A stretch of DNA of 64,000 nucleotides from Aculops lycopersici (Eukaryota; Arthropoda; Arachnida; Trombidiformes; Eriophyidae). The notes beneath the pieces were generated by a model. That model was given only the letters and a program-made list of their open reading frames with translations, had not been told where the DNA came from and made no database searches. Shown piece after piece: positions 23,733-33,473 of this stretch (positions are counted from its first letter, which is position 1; every line of letters begins with the position of its first letter). The translations under genes and the position numbers were made by a program. Location: assembly GCA_015350385.1 (NCBI GenBank), contig WNKI01000003.1, forward strand, positions 1,831,730 through 1,895,729, given 5' to 3'.

Positions 23733-24326
23733 CTATGATTTGGTTGCTGTCCCTGATTGTCCATCAACAAGATTTGTAGATGATTTGATTGATTGGTTCG
23801 AGTTCTTATTCTTATTGTAGTTTCTATGTCTATTGTTGTGCCTCTTGTTTTGCTTGAACTTTTTGCAGTTTGGTTTGCGTTCGCTTCCTGAACTCAACTG
23901 TTTCGAGGCTTCGGGCTTATTTAATTCGGGTAAAATCTTATGTGCTTTTTCGATCTTACTGTTAACCTCTTCCAAGAAGAAATAATCGTCCAAGAATTGC
24001 TTCTGGTCGAATTGATTAATTGGAACGTAAGGTGTTTTGTTCCTCACACCTGGACAGGCGAATTTTTCCTTGTGGCCGCTAGAGCAGGTTGCTGAACAAT
24101 ATAGCCTCTCACAGGCTGGGCATTTGTATTTTACGACTCTAATATCGTTATTGGTGCCACTAGGTGATAGATTTTTATCACAGAAGCAACAATTAATTGG
24201 ATTTGATGCCAGATTTTCCATGATTTCAATAGGTGGTTTTAGCATCGAAAAACAAAATCGCACGTGACTCCCAACTTTTAGTCGGTACGTTCGGTAGCAT
24301 TGGGCATTCGCGTATAAAAACAACAT
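23733..24326 (-). CDS. ZNHIT6: ZNHIT6/BCD1-like HIT zinc-finger protein, short form
   Basis: The frame opens at ATG 24326, but the HIT finger begins only at about residue 40. The ATG at 24221 (MENLASNPINCC) or the one eight codons upstream is a likelier start. The finger has CCFCDKN, KCPACERLYCS and CSSGHKEKFAC (treble-clef Cys/His pairs). It is followed by the BCD1 signature VRNKTPYVPINQFDQKQFLD, DYFFLEEV. BCD1 assembles box C/D snoRNPs in the nucleus. The usual C-terminal domain (human protein about 470 residues) is missing and is replaced by a Lys/Asn/Arg-rich tail. The gene ends 11 nt before the TRAPPC9-like ATG, which suggests a shared transcript. Confidence 0.75.
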   Translation of the reverse strand: MLFLYANAQCYRTYRLKVGSHVRFCFSMLKPPIEIMENLASNPINCCFCDKNLSPSGTNNDIRVVKYKCPACERLYCSATCSSGHKEKFACPGVRNKTPYVPINQFDQKQFLDDYFFLEEVNSKIEKAHKILPELNKPEASKQLSSGSERKPNCKKFKQNKRHNNRHRNYNKNKNSNQSIKSSTNLVDGQSGTATKS

Positions 24327-24725
24327 TCAGCGGTGTCGCATGACACGGAAAACTGCAATGTTATACGAGCGAATCAACACAAACGATTCCACCCATCGAA
24401 CTTCACCCACCTGAGTTAATTTTCACTATCTATACAAAGACTCTATAACTAATTGGAGCAAATCGAATGACACAATGCTATAATTTGTAATAAATCTGCA
24501 AAGAAAGTTTATTCTCAACATCCGTACAAACGACCGGTAAATTCTGAGAGGCGCTTGTTTGATGGCTTTTCTGGTTGAGAAGAGTGAGGAGGGAATCGTT
24601 TGATGTTACACTTCTAGGTATTGTTTCTAGCATCAGCTTTGCGCTTCCCATGCTCTACGTGAGAAGTGCAAATTTGATTTCGAAAGCAATAACCTACTTG
24701 TTGTACTTAAGTCCAATTACTGTGC
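24327..24725. other. Intergenic: CNOT7 3' UTR and ZNHIT6-like promoter
   Basis: This short spacer lies between two minus-strand genes. AATAAA on the minus strand near 24512-24507 probably ends the CNOT7 transcript. No other ORF is convincing. Confidence 0.5.
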
Positions 24726-25529
24726 TTATGCTCCATCGCTCAAACCCTTGACAAGTCCATAGAGCTGATTACAATACTTGGTGTCATCAATATTGTCCTC
24801 AAAGAACATCTCCTTCATCTTGAAGAATGCCTCGCCTGTTAATAAACTATCACTACCCGCCTGATGCTGAGGTCCTGTTCTTTGGATTTCTAACTGCTCG
24901 GCAACCTCTTGAAGACCGCCTTTGAGATTTTTACAACTCTTCATTAGGTACTTGACATCATATATGTTTGGGAAATACATTTTGAGGATCTCGAAGAATT
25001 CCGCCTCATCGTGGGCCAATTCATTGTTTGTCAATAATTTAACAAGATAACCAAAGTCATAGCCACTGTGGAATGACAACCATCTAACTTGATCGCATAG
25101 AACTATTCCTGATGTTGTGAGCAATTCTGCAAACTCCTCATGATCAATACCTTCTTCTTCGTGCCTCTTGAACTGAATTCCAGAGGATGTTAATAGGTCA
25201 ATTGAGTCTTGGGCAAACATATCCTCATTTAGATTAAATTTAAAATTGAATTGCCATGTTGAATATTCTCTACCGGGTGTTTGACCTGACTCGTCCAAGA
25301 ATGTCAATCCTAATTGTATAAGTTTGAGAATATTTACATTACAACGCATTAAATGATATCTATAATCATTTGTTGATCTGAATTCACCTATTGGCCTTGC
25401 AACAACACCTGGAAATTCTGTGTCCATTGCTATATAATGATATTTGTTAATCAATTTCCTAATTATCTTCAACTCCTCATACAAGTTGCTAGCCCAAACT
25501 TCCCTGATACCATCGGAGGGTTGCGCCAT
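24726..25529 (-). CDS. CNOT7: CCR4-NOT deadenylase subunit CNOT7/8 (CAF1/Pop2)
   Basis: A 267-residue protein of normal length for the family in one exon. It is a 3'-5' poly(A) exonuclease of the CCR4-NOT complex that starts cytoplasmic mRNA decay. Start chosen at ATG 25529 (MAQPSDGIREVWASNL), since conservation begins there; the frame extends 15 codons upstream. The DEDD catalytic residues are present: D36 and E38 in AMDTEFPG, the third Asp in FHSGYDFGYL, and the fourth in HQAGSDSLLTG. The family motif RYHLMRCNVNILKLIQLGLT is intact. It lies on the minus strand about 0.4 kb upstream of the ZNHIT6-like gene. Identification is secure; CNOT7 versus CNOT8 is not distinguished in invertebrates. 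Confidence 0.95.
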   Translation of the reverse strand: MAQPSDGIREVWASNLYEELKIIRKLINKYHYIAMDTEFPGVVARPIGEFRSTNDYRYHLMRCNVNILKLIQLGLTFLDESGQTPGREYSTWQFNFKFNLNEDMFAQDSIDLLTSSGIQFKRHEEEGIDHEEFAELLTTSGIVLCDQVRWLSFHSGYDFGYLVKLLTNNELAHDEAEFFEILKMYFPNIYDVKYLMKSCKNLKGGLQEVAEQLEIQRTGPQHQAGSDSLLTGEAFFKMKEMFFEDNIDDTKYCNQLYGLVKGLSDGA

Positions 25530-26113
25530 CCTGAGGGTGTTATAATATGTGATTGGGATGCTTGTTAGCAGCAAATACTTTACAATCTAGTGATATAAAT
25601 CCGGGTGTAAGTAAAGGTGAAGATGTTCTATTATATGATTAAGGATAAATAGGTTCTCATGTATTTGTTTCTACTATTTGTTCCTCAAGAACCCCAGAAA
25701 TAACATCTCTAAAAATTCATCATGTGCGCCATTCGATCAGCGAGCTTCTACGCTGCGCCACCAGACTGCTGCATTCGATTCTTCACCATTAGACGAATCG
25801 GCAAAATTTCTATGTGACAGCTGATGTTTTTGTTTGCCCTTTTGATATTTCTAATCAAATCTAACCTGTCCTCAATTCTAAGAGTATGGTTTATTAGCCT
25901 ATCAATTAAATCACATTAAACCCATTAGAATAAGCCCGCAGAGGGAGATTTCAGGCATCGCAAGGACTATAACCAATCAAAAAAGTTCTCTCGTAGTCGA
26001 ATAGTCGGACACATTGTCAAACAGATCCAACAAAAGAGTCCGGTTACTCCATAATTACTACTTTAAATAACAACAGGATTTTATTATTGTACTTTAGAAC
26101 AAGCAAGCTTGTC
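25530..26113. other. Intergenic: laminin-like 3' UTR and CNOT7 promoter
   Basis: AT-rich spacer. A minus-strand AATAAA lies near 26083-26078, just beyond the laminin-like stop. Nothing else is recognisable. Confidence 0.5.
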
Positions 26114-28198
26114 TTAGTTTTCGTGGATTGGAACCTCGAGCCGGTTGCGCTTGAAACACTTGTCTGGTAGCGAATCTCGAATAGCTCGAATATTGGCCAC
26201 CTCCTTGATAAGCCAATCTATTAGCGCTTGGTACTCGGCCATTAGTTCCCCCTGTTTCTCCCGCTGAGCTAGCAGGTCGTCAGTGATGACCGCAAGATTT
26301 GATTCGGCCAACTTTTGCTTCAATTTAGCTAGCTCGTCTTCCAATTGGGCCAACTTGTTGCGATCGATACCCTCGATCTTATCGATCGACTTAAGGAGAG
26401 GATTCAAGACTCCCAACAAGGACTTTGCGGTCTCCGTGGCGTTCCTAGCGCTCATCGCAGCCTGATTTGCGCGCTCTAGGGCCAGAAGAGCCATCTCACC
26501 GTCGGTTTTGGCTATTTGCTCGTACTGATCCATTGCAGCTGTGGTGTGATTGATGTTGCCGCCCAACTCGCTAGATTGAGTCTTCAGGATACCAATCCTC
26601 TCCTTCAACTCTGTGGCCTCAACACGAATCTTCCTAACATCAGCGGAAGTCTCATTGGCCAGAGAAAAGGCTTGCTGAGCAATATCACGCGCATCAGTCG
26701 CATCGGCCAGGGCGGTGTCCAACTTTGCAGCCGCATCCTTTGTCTTGTCTTCCGCCTGCTGGATCATCTTCCTAATGCCCGGAATCTTCTTTAAAGCCTC
26801 GAGCGCAATCTTTCTCGACTCCTCCACCTGTTGATCGAACTTTTTCAAAGTGGCCAGCGTATCCTGAGCCTCCTTAAGGGTCTTATCGCCCTGCTTAACT
26901 GCATCCTTCGCACGAGCCATTGTCTTGTCGATATCAGCCAACTGAGCATCGGTGATGTTCTGCTGTCTCATGGCCTCTGCCAGGAGAGCTCTCATCTCAT
27001 TCAACTTGAATTGAGTGGAGTCCAAGAGCTGAGCGTGCCTCATGATAAACTCCTCCACTTCCTGCCGTAATTTCTGTGCATTCCTCAGGTGATCAGCGGC
27101 CTGTTGTTTCAACTTTGGTATATCCGCCTTGTTGAGTTGTAAGGAGTTGATGAGAGTATACAAAGCTAGCGCCTCCTCGTAAGATTTACGCGCCTCGTTT
27201 GTGGCCTCAGCTGACATCTTTTTGGTCTTGCCCAGTAGCTCGACCATTTTCTCAATCTGTTGCTTTAATCTGGCGATATTCTTAGAATTCGCCTCTTGAG
27301 CTATAGCCGCATCCTTGGCAAGCTCATACGCTAGCGAGGTGTAGTTCATTGCTTGATGTGTTAACTCTTTGATCTTGGCCGCATCAGCCTCGTGCTGATC
27401 AGCCAGCTGCCTCGACTCCTTTGCCATCTCGGCCATCTTTTGTGATTGTTTGCCCAGCTTATCGGCTCGCTCTCGAGCCTTGGCAAGAGCAGTCATTCCA
27501 TCGGTCAAAAGATACTTCTCGGCTTTCAACGCCTCCTCTTGAATGCGGCGCAAGAGATCCTCGGCTATGGTTATGTTTCCACTAGCTTCATTCAACATGG
27601 GCTTTGTGGACGAAAGGTACTTGTTGATTCCATCTGTGATTCCCTTAATCTTTTTCACTCGTGCTAGAAGGGTCTCAAATTGAGCCAGCAGAGTTGACTC
27701 AATGCCTTGAGCTGTCTCAGCCTGGTGCAACAAGTTGTTGACTCTATTAATGAGATCTAATAGTTGTTTTGCAAAATTTTCATCCTTTATAATTTCGGGG
27801 TTATTCTCGATCTTGTTTATGAGATCCGTCAATTCGTTTAGTTCCCGACGATGGTGTTCAACCCCGAGCTGCACTATCTCATAACAGTTATCACATTGTA
27901 CGCAACCAGCCGACAAGTCGTGGTAGTTTTCTCTACATCGATCGCACTTTAGCCCGATGATATTTGGATTCTTACAATCACATTGTCCGGTGATTCTATT
28001 ACACTCCGAAGAATTTGACCCAGCTGGATTACAATCGCAATTTGTAACGATTTGAAATGTGGCACTTGTTGATGGAATTATGCTTGATAAAGCTAGCACA
28101 AGGAGTGCGGCAGAAATGACTAATAGTGATAAGGTGGTTGTCTTGGTGGAGGTTATGGTTAGTATTTTAGTTAGCCTAGAACTTTTCTGATGTGCCAT
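26114..28198 (-). CDS. Short secreted laminin gamma-like chain (one LE domain plus coiled coil)
   Basis: 694 residues from ATG 28198 (MAHQKSS); codons before it lack an ATG. Residues about 23-46 form a signal peptide (LSLLVISAALLVLALSSII...STSA). Residues 54-99 form a single laminin EGF-like domain with eight cysteines (C54, C56, C66, C73, C75, C85, C88, C99). A CxxC pair (102/105) follows, equivalent to the interchain cysteines at the top of the laminin coiled coil. The remaining 580 residues are heptad-rich and resemble laminin gamma domains II and I (e.g. ALKKIPGIRKMIQQAEDKTK). They end LPDKCF plus 12 residues, including the conserved C-terminal Cys. A usual gamma chain is about 1600 residues with an LN domain, about eleven LE and an L4 domain. 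No such exons lie upstream before TTC19. Confidence 0.85.
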   Translation of the reverse strand: MAHQKSSRLTKILTITSTKTTTLSLLVISAALLVLALSSIIPSTSATFQIVTNCDCNPAGSNSSECNRITGQCDCKNPNIIGLKCDRCRENYHDLSAGCVQCDNCYEIVQLGVEHHRRELNELTDLINKIENNPEIIKDENFAKQLLDLINRVNNLLHQAETAQGIESTLLAQFETLLARVKKIKGITDGINKYLSSTKPMLNEASGNITIAEDLLRRIQEEALKAEKYLLTDGMTALAKARERADKLGKQSQKMAEMAKESRQLADQHEADAAKIKELTHQAMNYTSLAYELAKDAAIAQEANSKNIARLKQQIEKMVELLGKTKKMSAEATNEARKSYEEALALYTLINSLQLNKADIPKLKQQAADHLRNAQKLRQEVEEFIMRHAQLLDSTQFKLNEMRALLAEAMRQQNITDAQLADIDKTMARAKDAVKQGDKTLKEAQDTLATLKKFDQQVEESRKIALEALKKIPGIRKMIQQAEDKTKDAAAKLDTALADATDARDIAQQAFSLANETSADVRKIRVEATELKERIGILKTQSSELGGNINHTTAAMDQYEQIAKTDGEMALLALERANQAAMSARNATETAKSLLGVLNPLLKSIDKIEGIDRNKLAQLEDELAKLKQKLAESNLAVITDDLLAQREKQGELMAEYQALIDWLIKEVANIRAIRDSLPDKCFKRNRLEVPIHEN

Positions 28199-29040
28199 CT
28201 TGTCTATGTTGCTATTGATATTGCCTATAATAGAAATGTACCCCAATCAAAATACCCGCAAATATATCAAAATTGATTGAGTTCCTCGAAATCGAATATA
28301 ATATAAGCTGAGATGACTATTCCAAGATGTGTGGTTTATTTACCTCGCAATGTGACACATCGTTGTCGTGTGGAATCAATGAATATCGACGCGATGAGTC
28401 GAAATGATTTAAGAAAATCTTATCCTGATGTTAATCGGTTTGATAGGCGCTGATACAATTCAATGCTCAAGGAGCTATGGAGTTTCTTTAGTTAGCCAAA
28501 TGAAACTCACTCGCAATGCATAAAATCGCAACTCGAAAGCTTGTAGATGTTGTTGAATGTGAATCAACTAGTTGTGGTAGGATCAACAGCAGATGCAACC
28601 AACCAACCAAACACCACCACCTGTAAGGAAGCCACTACCAAATAAAGAGAAACTACACCTGTTGATGGTGTTGTTCAGCTGAAGTAAGCAGTGTTAGCTT
28701 GTTCGGGGTTGGACTAATCGAAAGTGCGTGGGCGGAAGACTCGAACTGCTTGCGCACTTTGTAGTTATTGAGTCGAGATGAAAAGTTTTTCCATGAGATT
28801 GAATTCGAGGGCTAGAAAATTGAATAGGATTATTTGAGAAATTTTTGAACATCTGAAATAGTTCTAGCGGTGGTACTGAGATCTCGTCGGAGATTTAAAT
28901 GATTGTATTGGTTGATTAATACATTATCCTCGAGGTGATTTTGGTGGTGGTAACAAGAACAAAACATGATTATGCCTAATCAAGACAAAATCCCCAAACC
29001 CCTCGAATATCTCCTGGATGTGATGTGATGTTAGTTGTAT
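28199..29040. other. Intergenic between laminin-like gene and TTC19
   Basis: Contains the 5' flank of the laminin-like gene. A GTAAAT donor-like site near 28343 on the minus strand could end a noncoding first exon. No LE-domain or other coding sequence is recognisable. Confidence 0.5.
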
Positions 29041-29045
29041 TTATT
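29040..29045 (-). terminator. Poly(A) signal overlapping the TTC19 stop codon
   Basis: The minus strand reads CAATAAA. The TAA stop at 29043-29041 is embedded in the AATAAA hexamer at 29045-29040. Confidence 0.6.
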
Positions 29046-30516
29046 GTCCCTGAGTTTCCAAGAGACGATGGACTTCATTCAGACAGGATCGTGAGAGTTC
29101 AATCACTTCATGTGAGTTGTGATGATCGCGATTCTTTTGAGCCAACTCGATCGAGTATTCGCAATATCTTTTGGCCATGTCAAGACGTTTAAGTTTCAAC
29201 TCTACCAGACCTAAATTAACGTAAAACGAAGCCAATTCCTTTGATTGACTCTCAATTGCACCCTCAACTGCCTTTTTGATGAATGTTCTTCCCTCCTTAG
29301 GCGAGTCGTTCATTGCCAATGTGGTTCCAACATCATTTAACAATATTAGAGTCTGATCATGTAATGGACCTAAAACTTTTGAACTAATTTGCAGTGCCCT
29401 TTGTAACATATCCGCGGCACCATCATAATCATTCATCGATAACAAATGCTTTGCAAACCAATCATAACTCCAACCTAACAACGCCAACTCGTCGCGCTGT
29501 TGCTCACTCAATTCCTGGATGTCCAATTCCACGGGACCATTTAAAACGTCTTGCAGGTTAAATAACAAACTATTGATAACAAATTTGAATCCTTTCGTTG
29601 CTTTTTCATGAGACGCAGGATCTTTACTATAGATAGATGCAAGCTTGAGTGATAGCTCTAATATTGCTGGATGATTTGTTTCTGCTCCCTCGGCAATAAA
29701 TCTTTTCATAAGATTAATAAACAACCTCTCCGCACTAACCAGGTCGCCGCATTCGAAATAATTTGAAGCAAGCAAATTGAGGATTAGAGTTTCTTTCTCG
29801 TCATCATTCTCATTCTGAGCTATATGTAGGGCCTGATGAAAGAGCTCGTTAGCCTTTGAATACTCCTGATCACACATTGCTAAGACACCTTTGGCTACAC
29901 AAAGCTCGATTGGTTTCATCTTCTTCATTTTTTGCTCATCGGTTAGCTTGGCCTTCTCCTCCTCGATATCATCATTGTTCATCCCTCTGAAGAATCCGAG
30001 TATACCAAGCAATGACATTATCGGTATGTTGCTGCTATTGTTGTCGGCGGATGTTTTTGAATCTTCCCCGTAGTTAGCTTCCCTGAAGTCCTCATATTCA
30101 TGATGATGATGTCGACTGCTGCGTCTGTCAATATAATTATGTCGATTCTCACTTATCGATCTAATAACTAAACCATCATTTGCACTAAACCCTATGTTAA
30201 GTTTTGCTCTATAATCTTGACGAAATGCAGCAATCAGAGGCATTTTTCTTGGATTGTTGAAAAATTTGCATCCCATATTGTTCAGTGTTGAATAGTATCT
30301 CTCAAGGTGTCGTGACAGTTTGTGGTCTCGATTAAATAATCGAGTAATTGTTAATTTTTGTGTCGCCTCCAGATGACCACAAACATCTTGACGGCCGGCC
30401 AAAGGTGTTGAGTTTGTAGTAGTAGAAGCTTCTCTTACATTGAACCTTTGTTGAGCTAATAATATGAACCTCGGGGATGAGGATAGAGTTCGGCCTGCTT
30501 GCGACAATATCGACAT
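29041..30516 (-). CDS. TTC19: TTC19, mitochondrial complex III maintenance factor
   Basis: 491 residues from ATG 30516 (MSILSQAGRTLSSSPRF); the open frame upstream lacks an ATG. The first 35 residues are rich in Arg, Ser and hydrophobic residues without acids, as in a mitochondrial presequence. The family core follows: a hydrophobic patch MSLLGILGFFRG, then acidic NDDIEEEKAKLTDEQK. Tetratricopeptide repeats run from VAKGVLAMCDQEYSKANELF through DLVSAERLFINLM, DYDGAADMLQRALQIS and LKRLDMAKRYCEYSIEL. TTC19 clears processed Rieske fragments from respiratory complex III at the inner membrane. It is longer than human TTC19 (about 380 residues) because of an unconserved Arg/His/Ser-rich insertion after the presequence. 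It has no introns. Confidence 0.85.
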   Translation of the reverse strand: MSILSQAGRTLSSSPRFILLAQQRFNVREASTTTNSTPLAGRQDVCGHLEATQKLTITRLFNRDHKLSRHLERYYSTLNNMGCKFFNNPRKMPLIAAFRQDYRAKLNIGFSANDGLVIRSISENRHNYIDRRSSRHHHHEYEDFREANYGEDSKTSADNNSSNIPIMSLLGILGFFRGMNNDDIEEEKAKLTDEQKMKKMKPIELCVAKGVLAMCDQEYSKANELFHQALHIAQNENDDEKETLILNLLASNYFECGDLVSAERLFINLMKRFIAEGAETNHPAILELSLKLASIYSKDPASHEKATKGFKFVINSLLFNLQDVLNGPVELDIQELSEQQRDELALLGWSYDWFAKHLLSMNDYDGAADMLQRALQISSKVLGPLHDQTLILLNDVGTTLAMNDSPKEGRTFIKKAVEGAIESQSKELASFYVNLGLVELKLKRLDMAKRYCEYSIELAQKNRDHHNSHEVIELSRSCLNEVHRLLETQGQ

Positions 30517-31021
30517 GTCATCTGTCTTTCGATTGGTTTGTTTACCTAATAATAACAACCGGTACCTTCAGAGGTGTGAGTTTAATATATGTGAAGAATG
30601 GTGAGCTTAATTTTAATAATGGCTGATTAGGCAATCTGGATTCTCATAATATAGTGGTAACTCAACACCTTGAAAAGTATCATGAGAGAGGACAACGTCG
30701 ACGGCGGCACAAAGAGAGGGGCAACATACAGTCGTTGACTTTTATTTTGCGAATCTTCACGCAGATCCCTAGCAAAACTTGATCTGGATTTTTTACGCGT
30801 GTTTCGAGGGGAAATTGTCTGAATTTTGCGATTTTTTCTCTTGTGTGTTTTCACGAAATCCCATACACTAATTCAAAATTAGCGCCTGGATGCTCATATG
30901 ATCGATTTGCAAATTAAAAGTCAACGAGTGTATAGACCTCCCCTATTCTCAAGTAGCTGAATTGCTCTGAATCTATCACTAGCCGATTGGATCCCAGTCT
31001 GACTGCAGTTTCAAGAACTTC
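30517..31021. other. Intergenic between TTC19 and elongase
   Basis: Holds the TTC19 promoter side and the elongase 3' UTR. No recognisable ORF. Confidence 0.5.
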
Positions 31022-31842
31022 CTAGATTACCTTTGTTTTGTCGGCATCTACGTTGTTGTTGTTACTATGGCCCGTGCCGGTCTTACTTACTCCGTTTGTC
31101 GCTAATTTCACCTGTGTCTTTGCTCTCGCTTGGTTCAGATAGGTTTGTCTATAGAAGGAGACGAACAGTGTTAAAAAGGTAAGCCCGATGCCGATGTTGA
31201 TCATAATTAATCCCGGTGGGAAGTTGCAACCAGGCGATCCCATGAACAATAGAGGCTGAGCGCAATGTATCAGGAGGAGAGCAAACTGACTAATTTGCAT
31301 TGTGGTTAGGTATTTCTTCCACCATAGGTACTTCTGGATGCTCGGACCGAAGGTTGCAAGTCCATAGTAAGCGTACATTATGATATGCACGAACATGTTT
31401 GTAGTTGGCAACAAGCCATTCGTTGGTAATGGGTAGAATTTAAGGCCAATATACATCAATGTTGGCACAACTCCATGATGGAACACGTGCAAAAAGGATA
31501 TTTGCGAGTACTTCTTTCGCAAAATGAAGAAGAATGTGTCGAAGAATTCTAGATACCTGGTGTGGAAGAATAGGTGGCCATAATGAAGCATAAGATCTCG
31601 CTTGTTGTAGCTCAACGCCTCGCCGCAACACCAAAAGTCTAGTCCATACCGGAAGGATGTGATGGAGCCGAGGAATAGATAGGTGTTGATTATAACCAAT
31701 ATGAGATTATAAATGCGAATGGGCCACTTGAGGTTGTAGGGTTTTCTGTCACGCATAAAATCTGGCCCGGCCTTGAGCACAATGTACAGGTAGGCTATGG
31801 TGGCCGCCCATGTCAACCAGGGACCCTTGAGCCAGAAATATT
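31022..31842 (-). CDS. ELOVL-type very-long-chain fatty acid elongase, main exon
   Basis: Encodes about 272 residues of a 3-ketoacyl-CoA synthase of the ER membrane, the condensing step of fatty acid elongation. The exon begins after a CTCTAG acceptor at 31843 with two bases, then YFWLKGPWLTWAATIAYLY. Family motifs: GPDFMRDRKPYNLK, YLEFFDTFFFILRKK, the catalytic histidine box HVFHH, then NMFVHIIMYAYYGLA. There are several hydrophobic membrane segments. The C-terminus ends KTKVI, a KxKxx ER-retrieval signal. It most resembles the arthropod ELOVL1/4/7 group, but the exact class and chain-length preference cannot be assigned. A short upstream exon supplies the N-terminus. Confidence 0.9.
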
Positions 31843-32002
31843 CTAGAGATTGGCACAGAGTTTAAAGATAAAAGTTAGTTTAGCCGGACTTGAAATTTAT
31901 TTATTTAGTTTTGATGCAACTATCTCGATTGCGTTCCCTTTCTCAGTCTGTACCTATGAATTAGTTGTTCACTTGGAGTCTGTTGAATCGCTAAAACTTA
32001 CA

Positions 32003-32035
32003 ACTGATGTGATTGTTGTCGAAGATTGAATTCAT
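32003..32035 (-). CDS. Elongase first coding exon (tentative)
   Basis: ATG at 32035 begins MNSIFDNNHI. Two donors are possible. GTAAGT at 32001 is stronger, but joining it to the 31842 acceptor creates a TAA stop. GTTGTA at 32004 is weaker but gives ...NNHIK-YFWLKGPW, which fits the family's N-terminal pattern. If the second is used, coding ends at 32005. The start and length agree with ELOVL proteins, but a further exon could exist. Confidence 0.4.
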
Positions 32036-33473
32036 CTCCTTCTTAGCGACGTAAACTTGTAGCTCTTGATATTTTGTTGTCAATCTTTACAAAAAATAAC
32101 CGTGCCCAGCGTAAATTCGAGTATCAGTTTCCTCGTTCAATTTTCAATATTTTCTGCACCACAAGGAGAGGCAGCGTCAAAGATGCCTAAAAGAATGATG
32201 GAAGAATTGCTTGCGCCAAGTTGAATTGAGGTACTGCAAGCTCACCTGCAGCGCGCGCGTCTTGGCAAAAGCGCCTTGCCAGAGGCGAGCATCACCAGCG
32301 CGATTTGGTGGCGTCCTCAGTGGGCGCTTGCAGCATGCTTGCAGCTCTCTCTCCGCCACCACCACCCGACAGCGCTGCGTGATCTTGTTGATTATTGTTA
32401 GACGACAATGACGTCTTCATCAGCATCAGCGGCCTCTTGTTCAGATGTGTTGGTGTCCTATCGTCGGACGGAGTTATTTTCACGGTGGCTACAGTTTTTC
32501 AACAATATCAATATTGTCGTTGTTGTCATTGTCACGATAGTAGTGGTTTGTGAGGTAAAAAAGAGATATTGCAAAATTTTGGTTAGACTTTCAAGACTTT
32601 GCGTGTATCACTCCACTTCCTCAAACAGGTGGTCGAGGGACTCAGCGAGCTAGAGAGATACGCGACAAGCGCTTCAGAAATCAGCTAAGAGTTTATACAG
32701 CTACACTAAAATCTCTCTTTCGATCCTGCTAATACCACAATCATAATACCCACTCATTTTTCCATTGTTGTCGTCGTAGTAGGTGAAGACACACTGCCAA
32801 TAATGAGCAACCAGCGCCAGCATAACCAGTGAAGCAACTGACTTCATGACCTTGGCCGTTGTGCTAGCCTGAGTGTTGTAAATGTATTTACAAAGGATTT
32901 GTTAGTTGGATTGTGATGAAAAGTTTCGTCATTGACTTTCCATAAAGTTGCGTTGCTTTAACATTGGCCGGCAATGGCGTTCGTCTCGGAGTTCGATGGC
33001 ATTTTTAGCATCGTGAAAATTTGTTGTTTTTGTTGCGTTTGTGTGCGAGAAATGCGCGCTTCGACCACATGCCATTTCTACATGTATCTTTGGAATTCTG
33101 TGAGCCAACACGAGTGTGCGACTGGAGATTCCATTGCCGGCCAATGTTTACCAGAACTGGCTTATGCTTTGTGGGGTGGGCCCCAGATCGGACTAGGCCA
33201 AATTCCGTCAGATATTGGCCAAACAATTGACTAATTTTATGGACCTTTGCAATCTATTATCACAACTCACTTTATCCCACTTTCACCGAGTAACTTGGAA
33301 TCTGATTATTTCACAATACCCCGTGCTGGATACGTCACACCAATCCGTCAAACACCCGAAACGCTAATCGAATTACCCACCACTGGCGGCCGGACTATTA
33401 TCCAACAATAGCATTTGTTGTCCAAATTTCATGTCACCATTCCAAAGTATACTTTGGTGCACACATTTACACA
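32036..33473. other. Intergenic between elongase and zinc-finger gene
   Basis: Divergent promoter space for a minus-strand and a plus-strand gene. Contains short unsupported ORFs on both strands and no recognised motif cluster. Confidence 0.45.

Noticed and set aside
31996..32035. Use of the strong GTAAGT donor at 32001 for the elongase first exon
   Set aside because: Joining to the acceptor at 31843 creates an immediate TAA stop; the weaker donor at 32004 keeps the frame.
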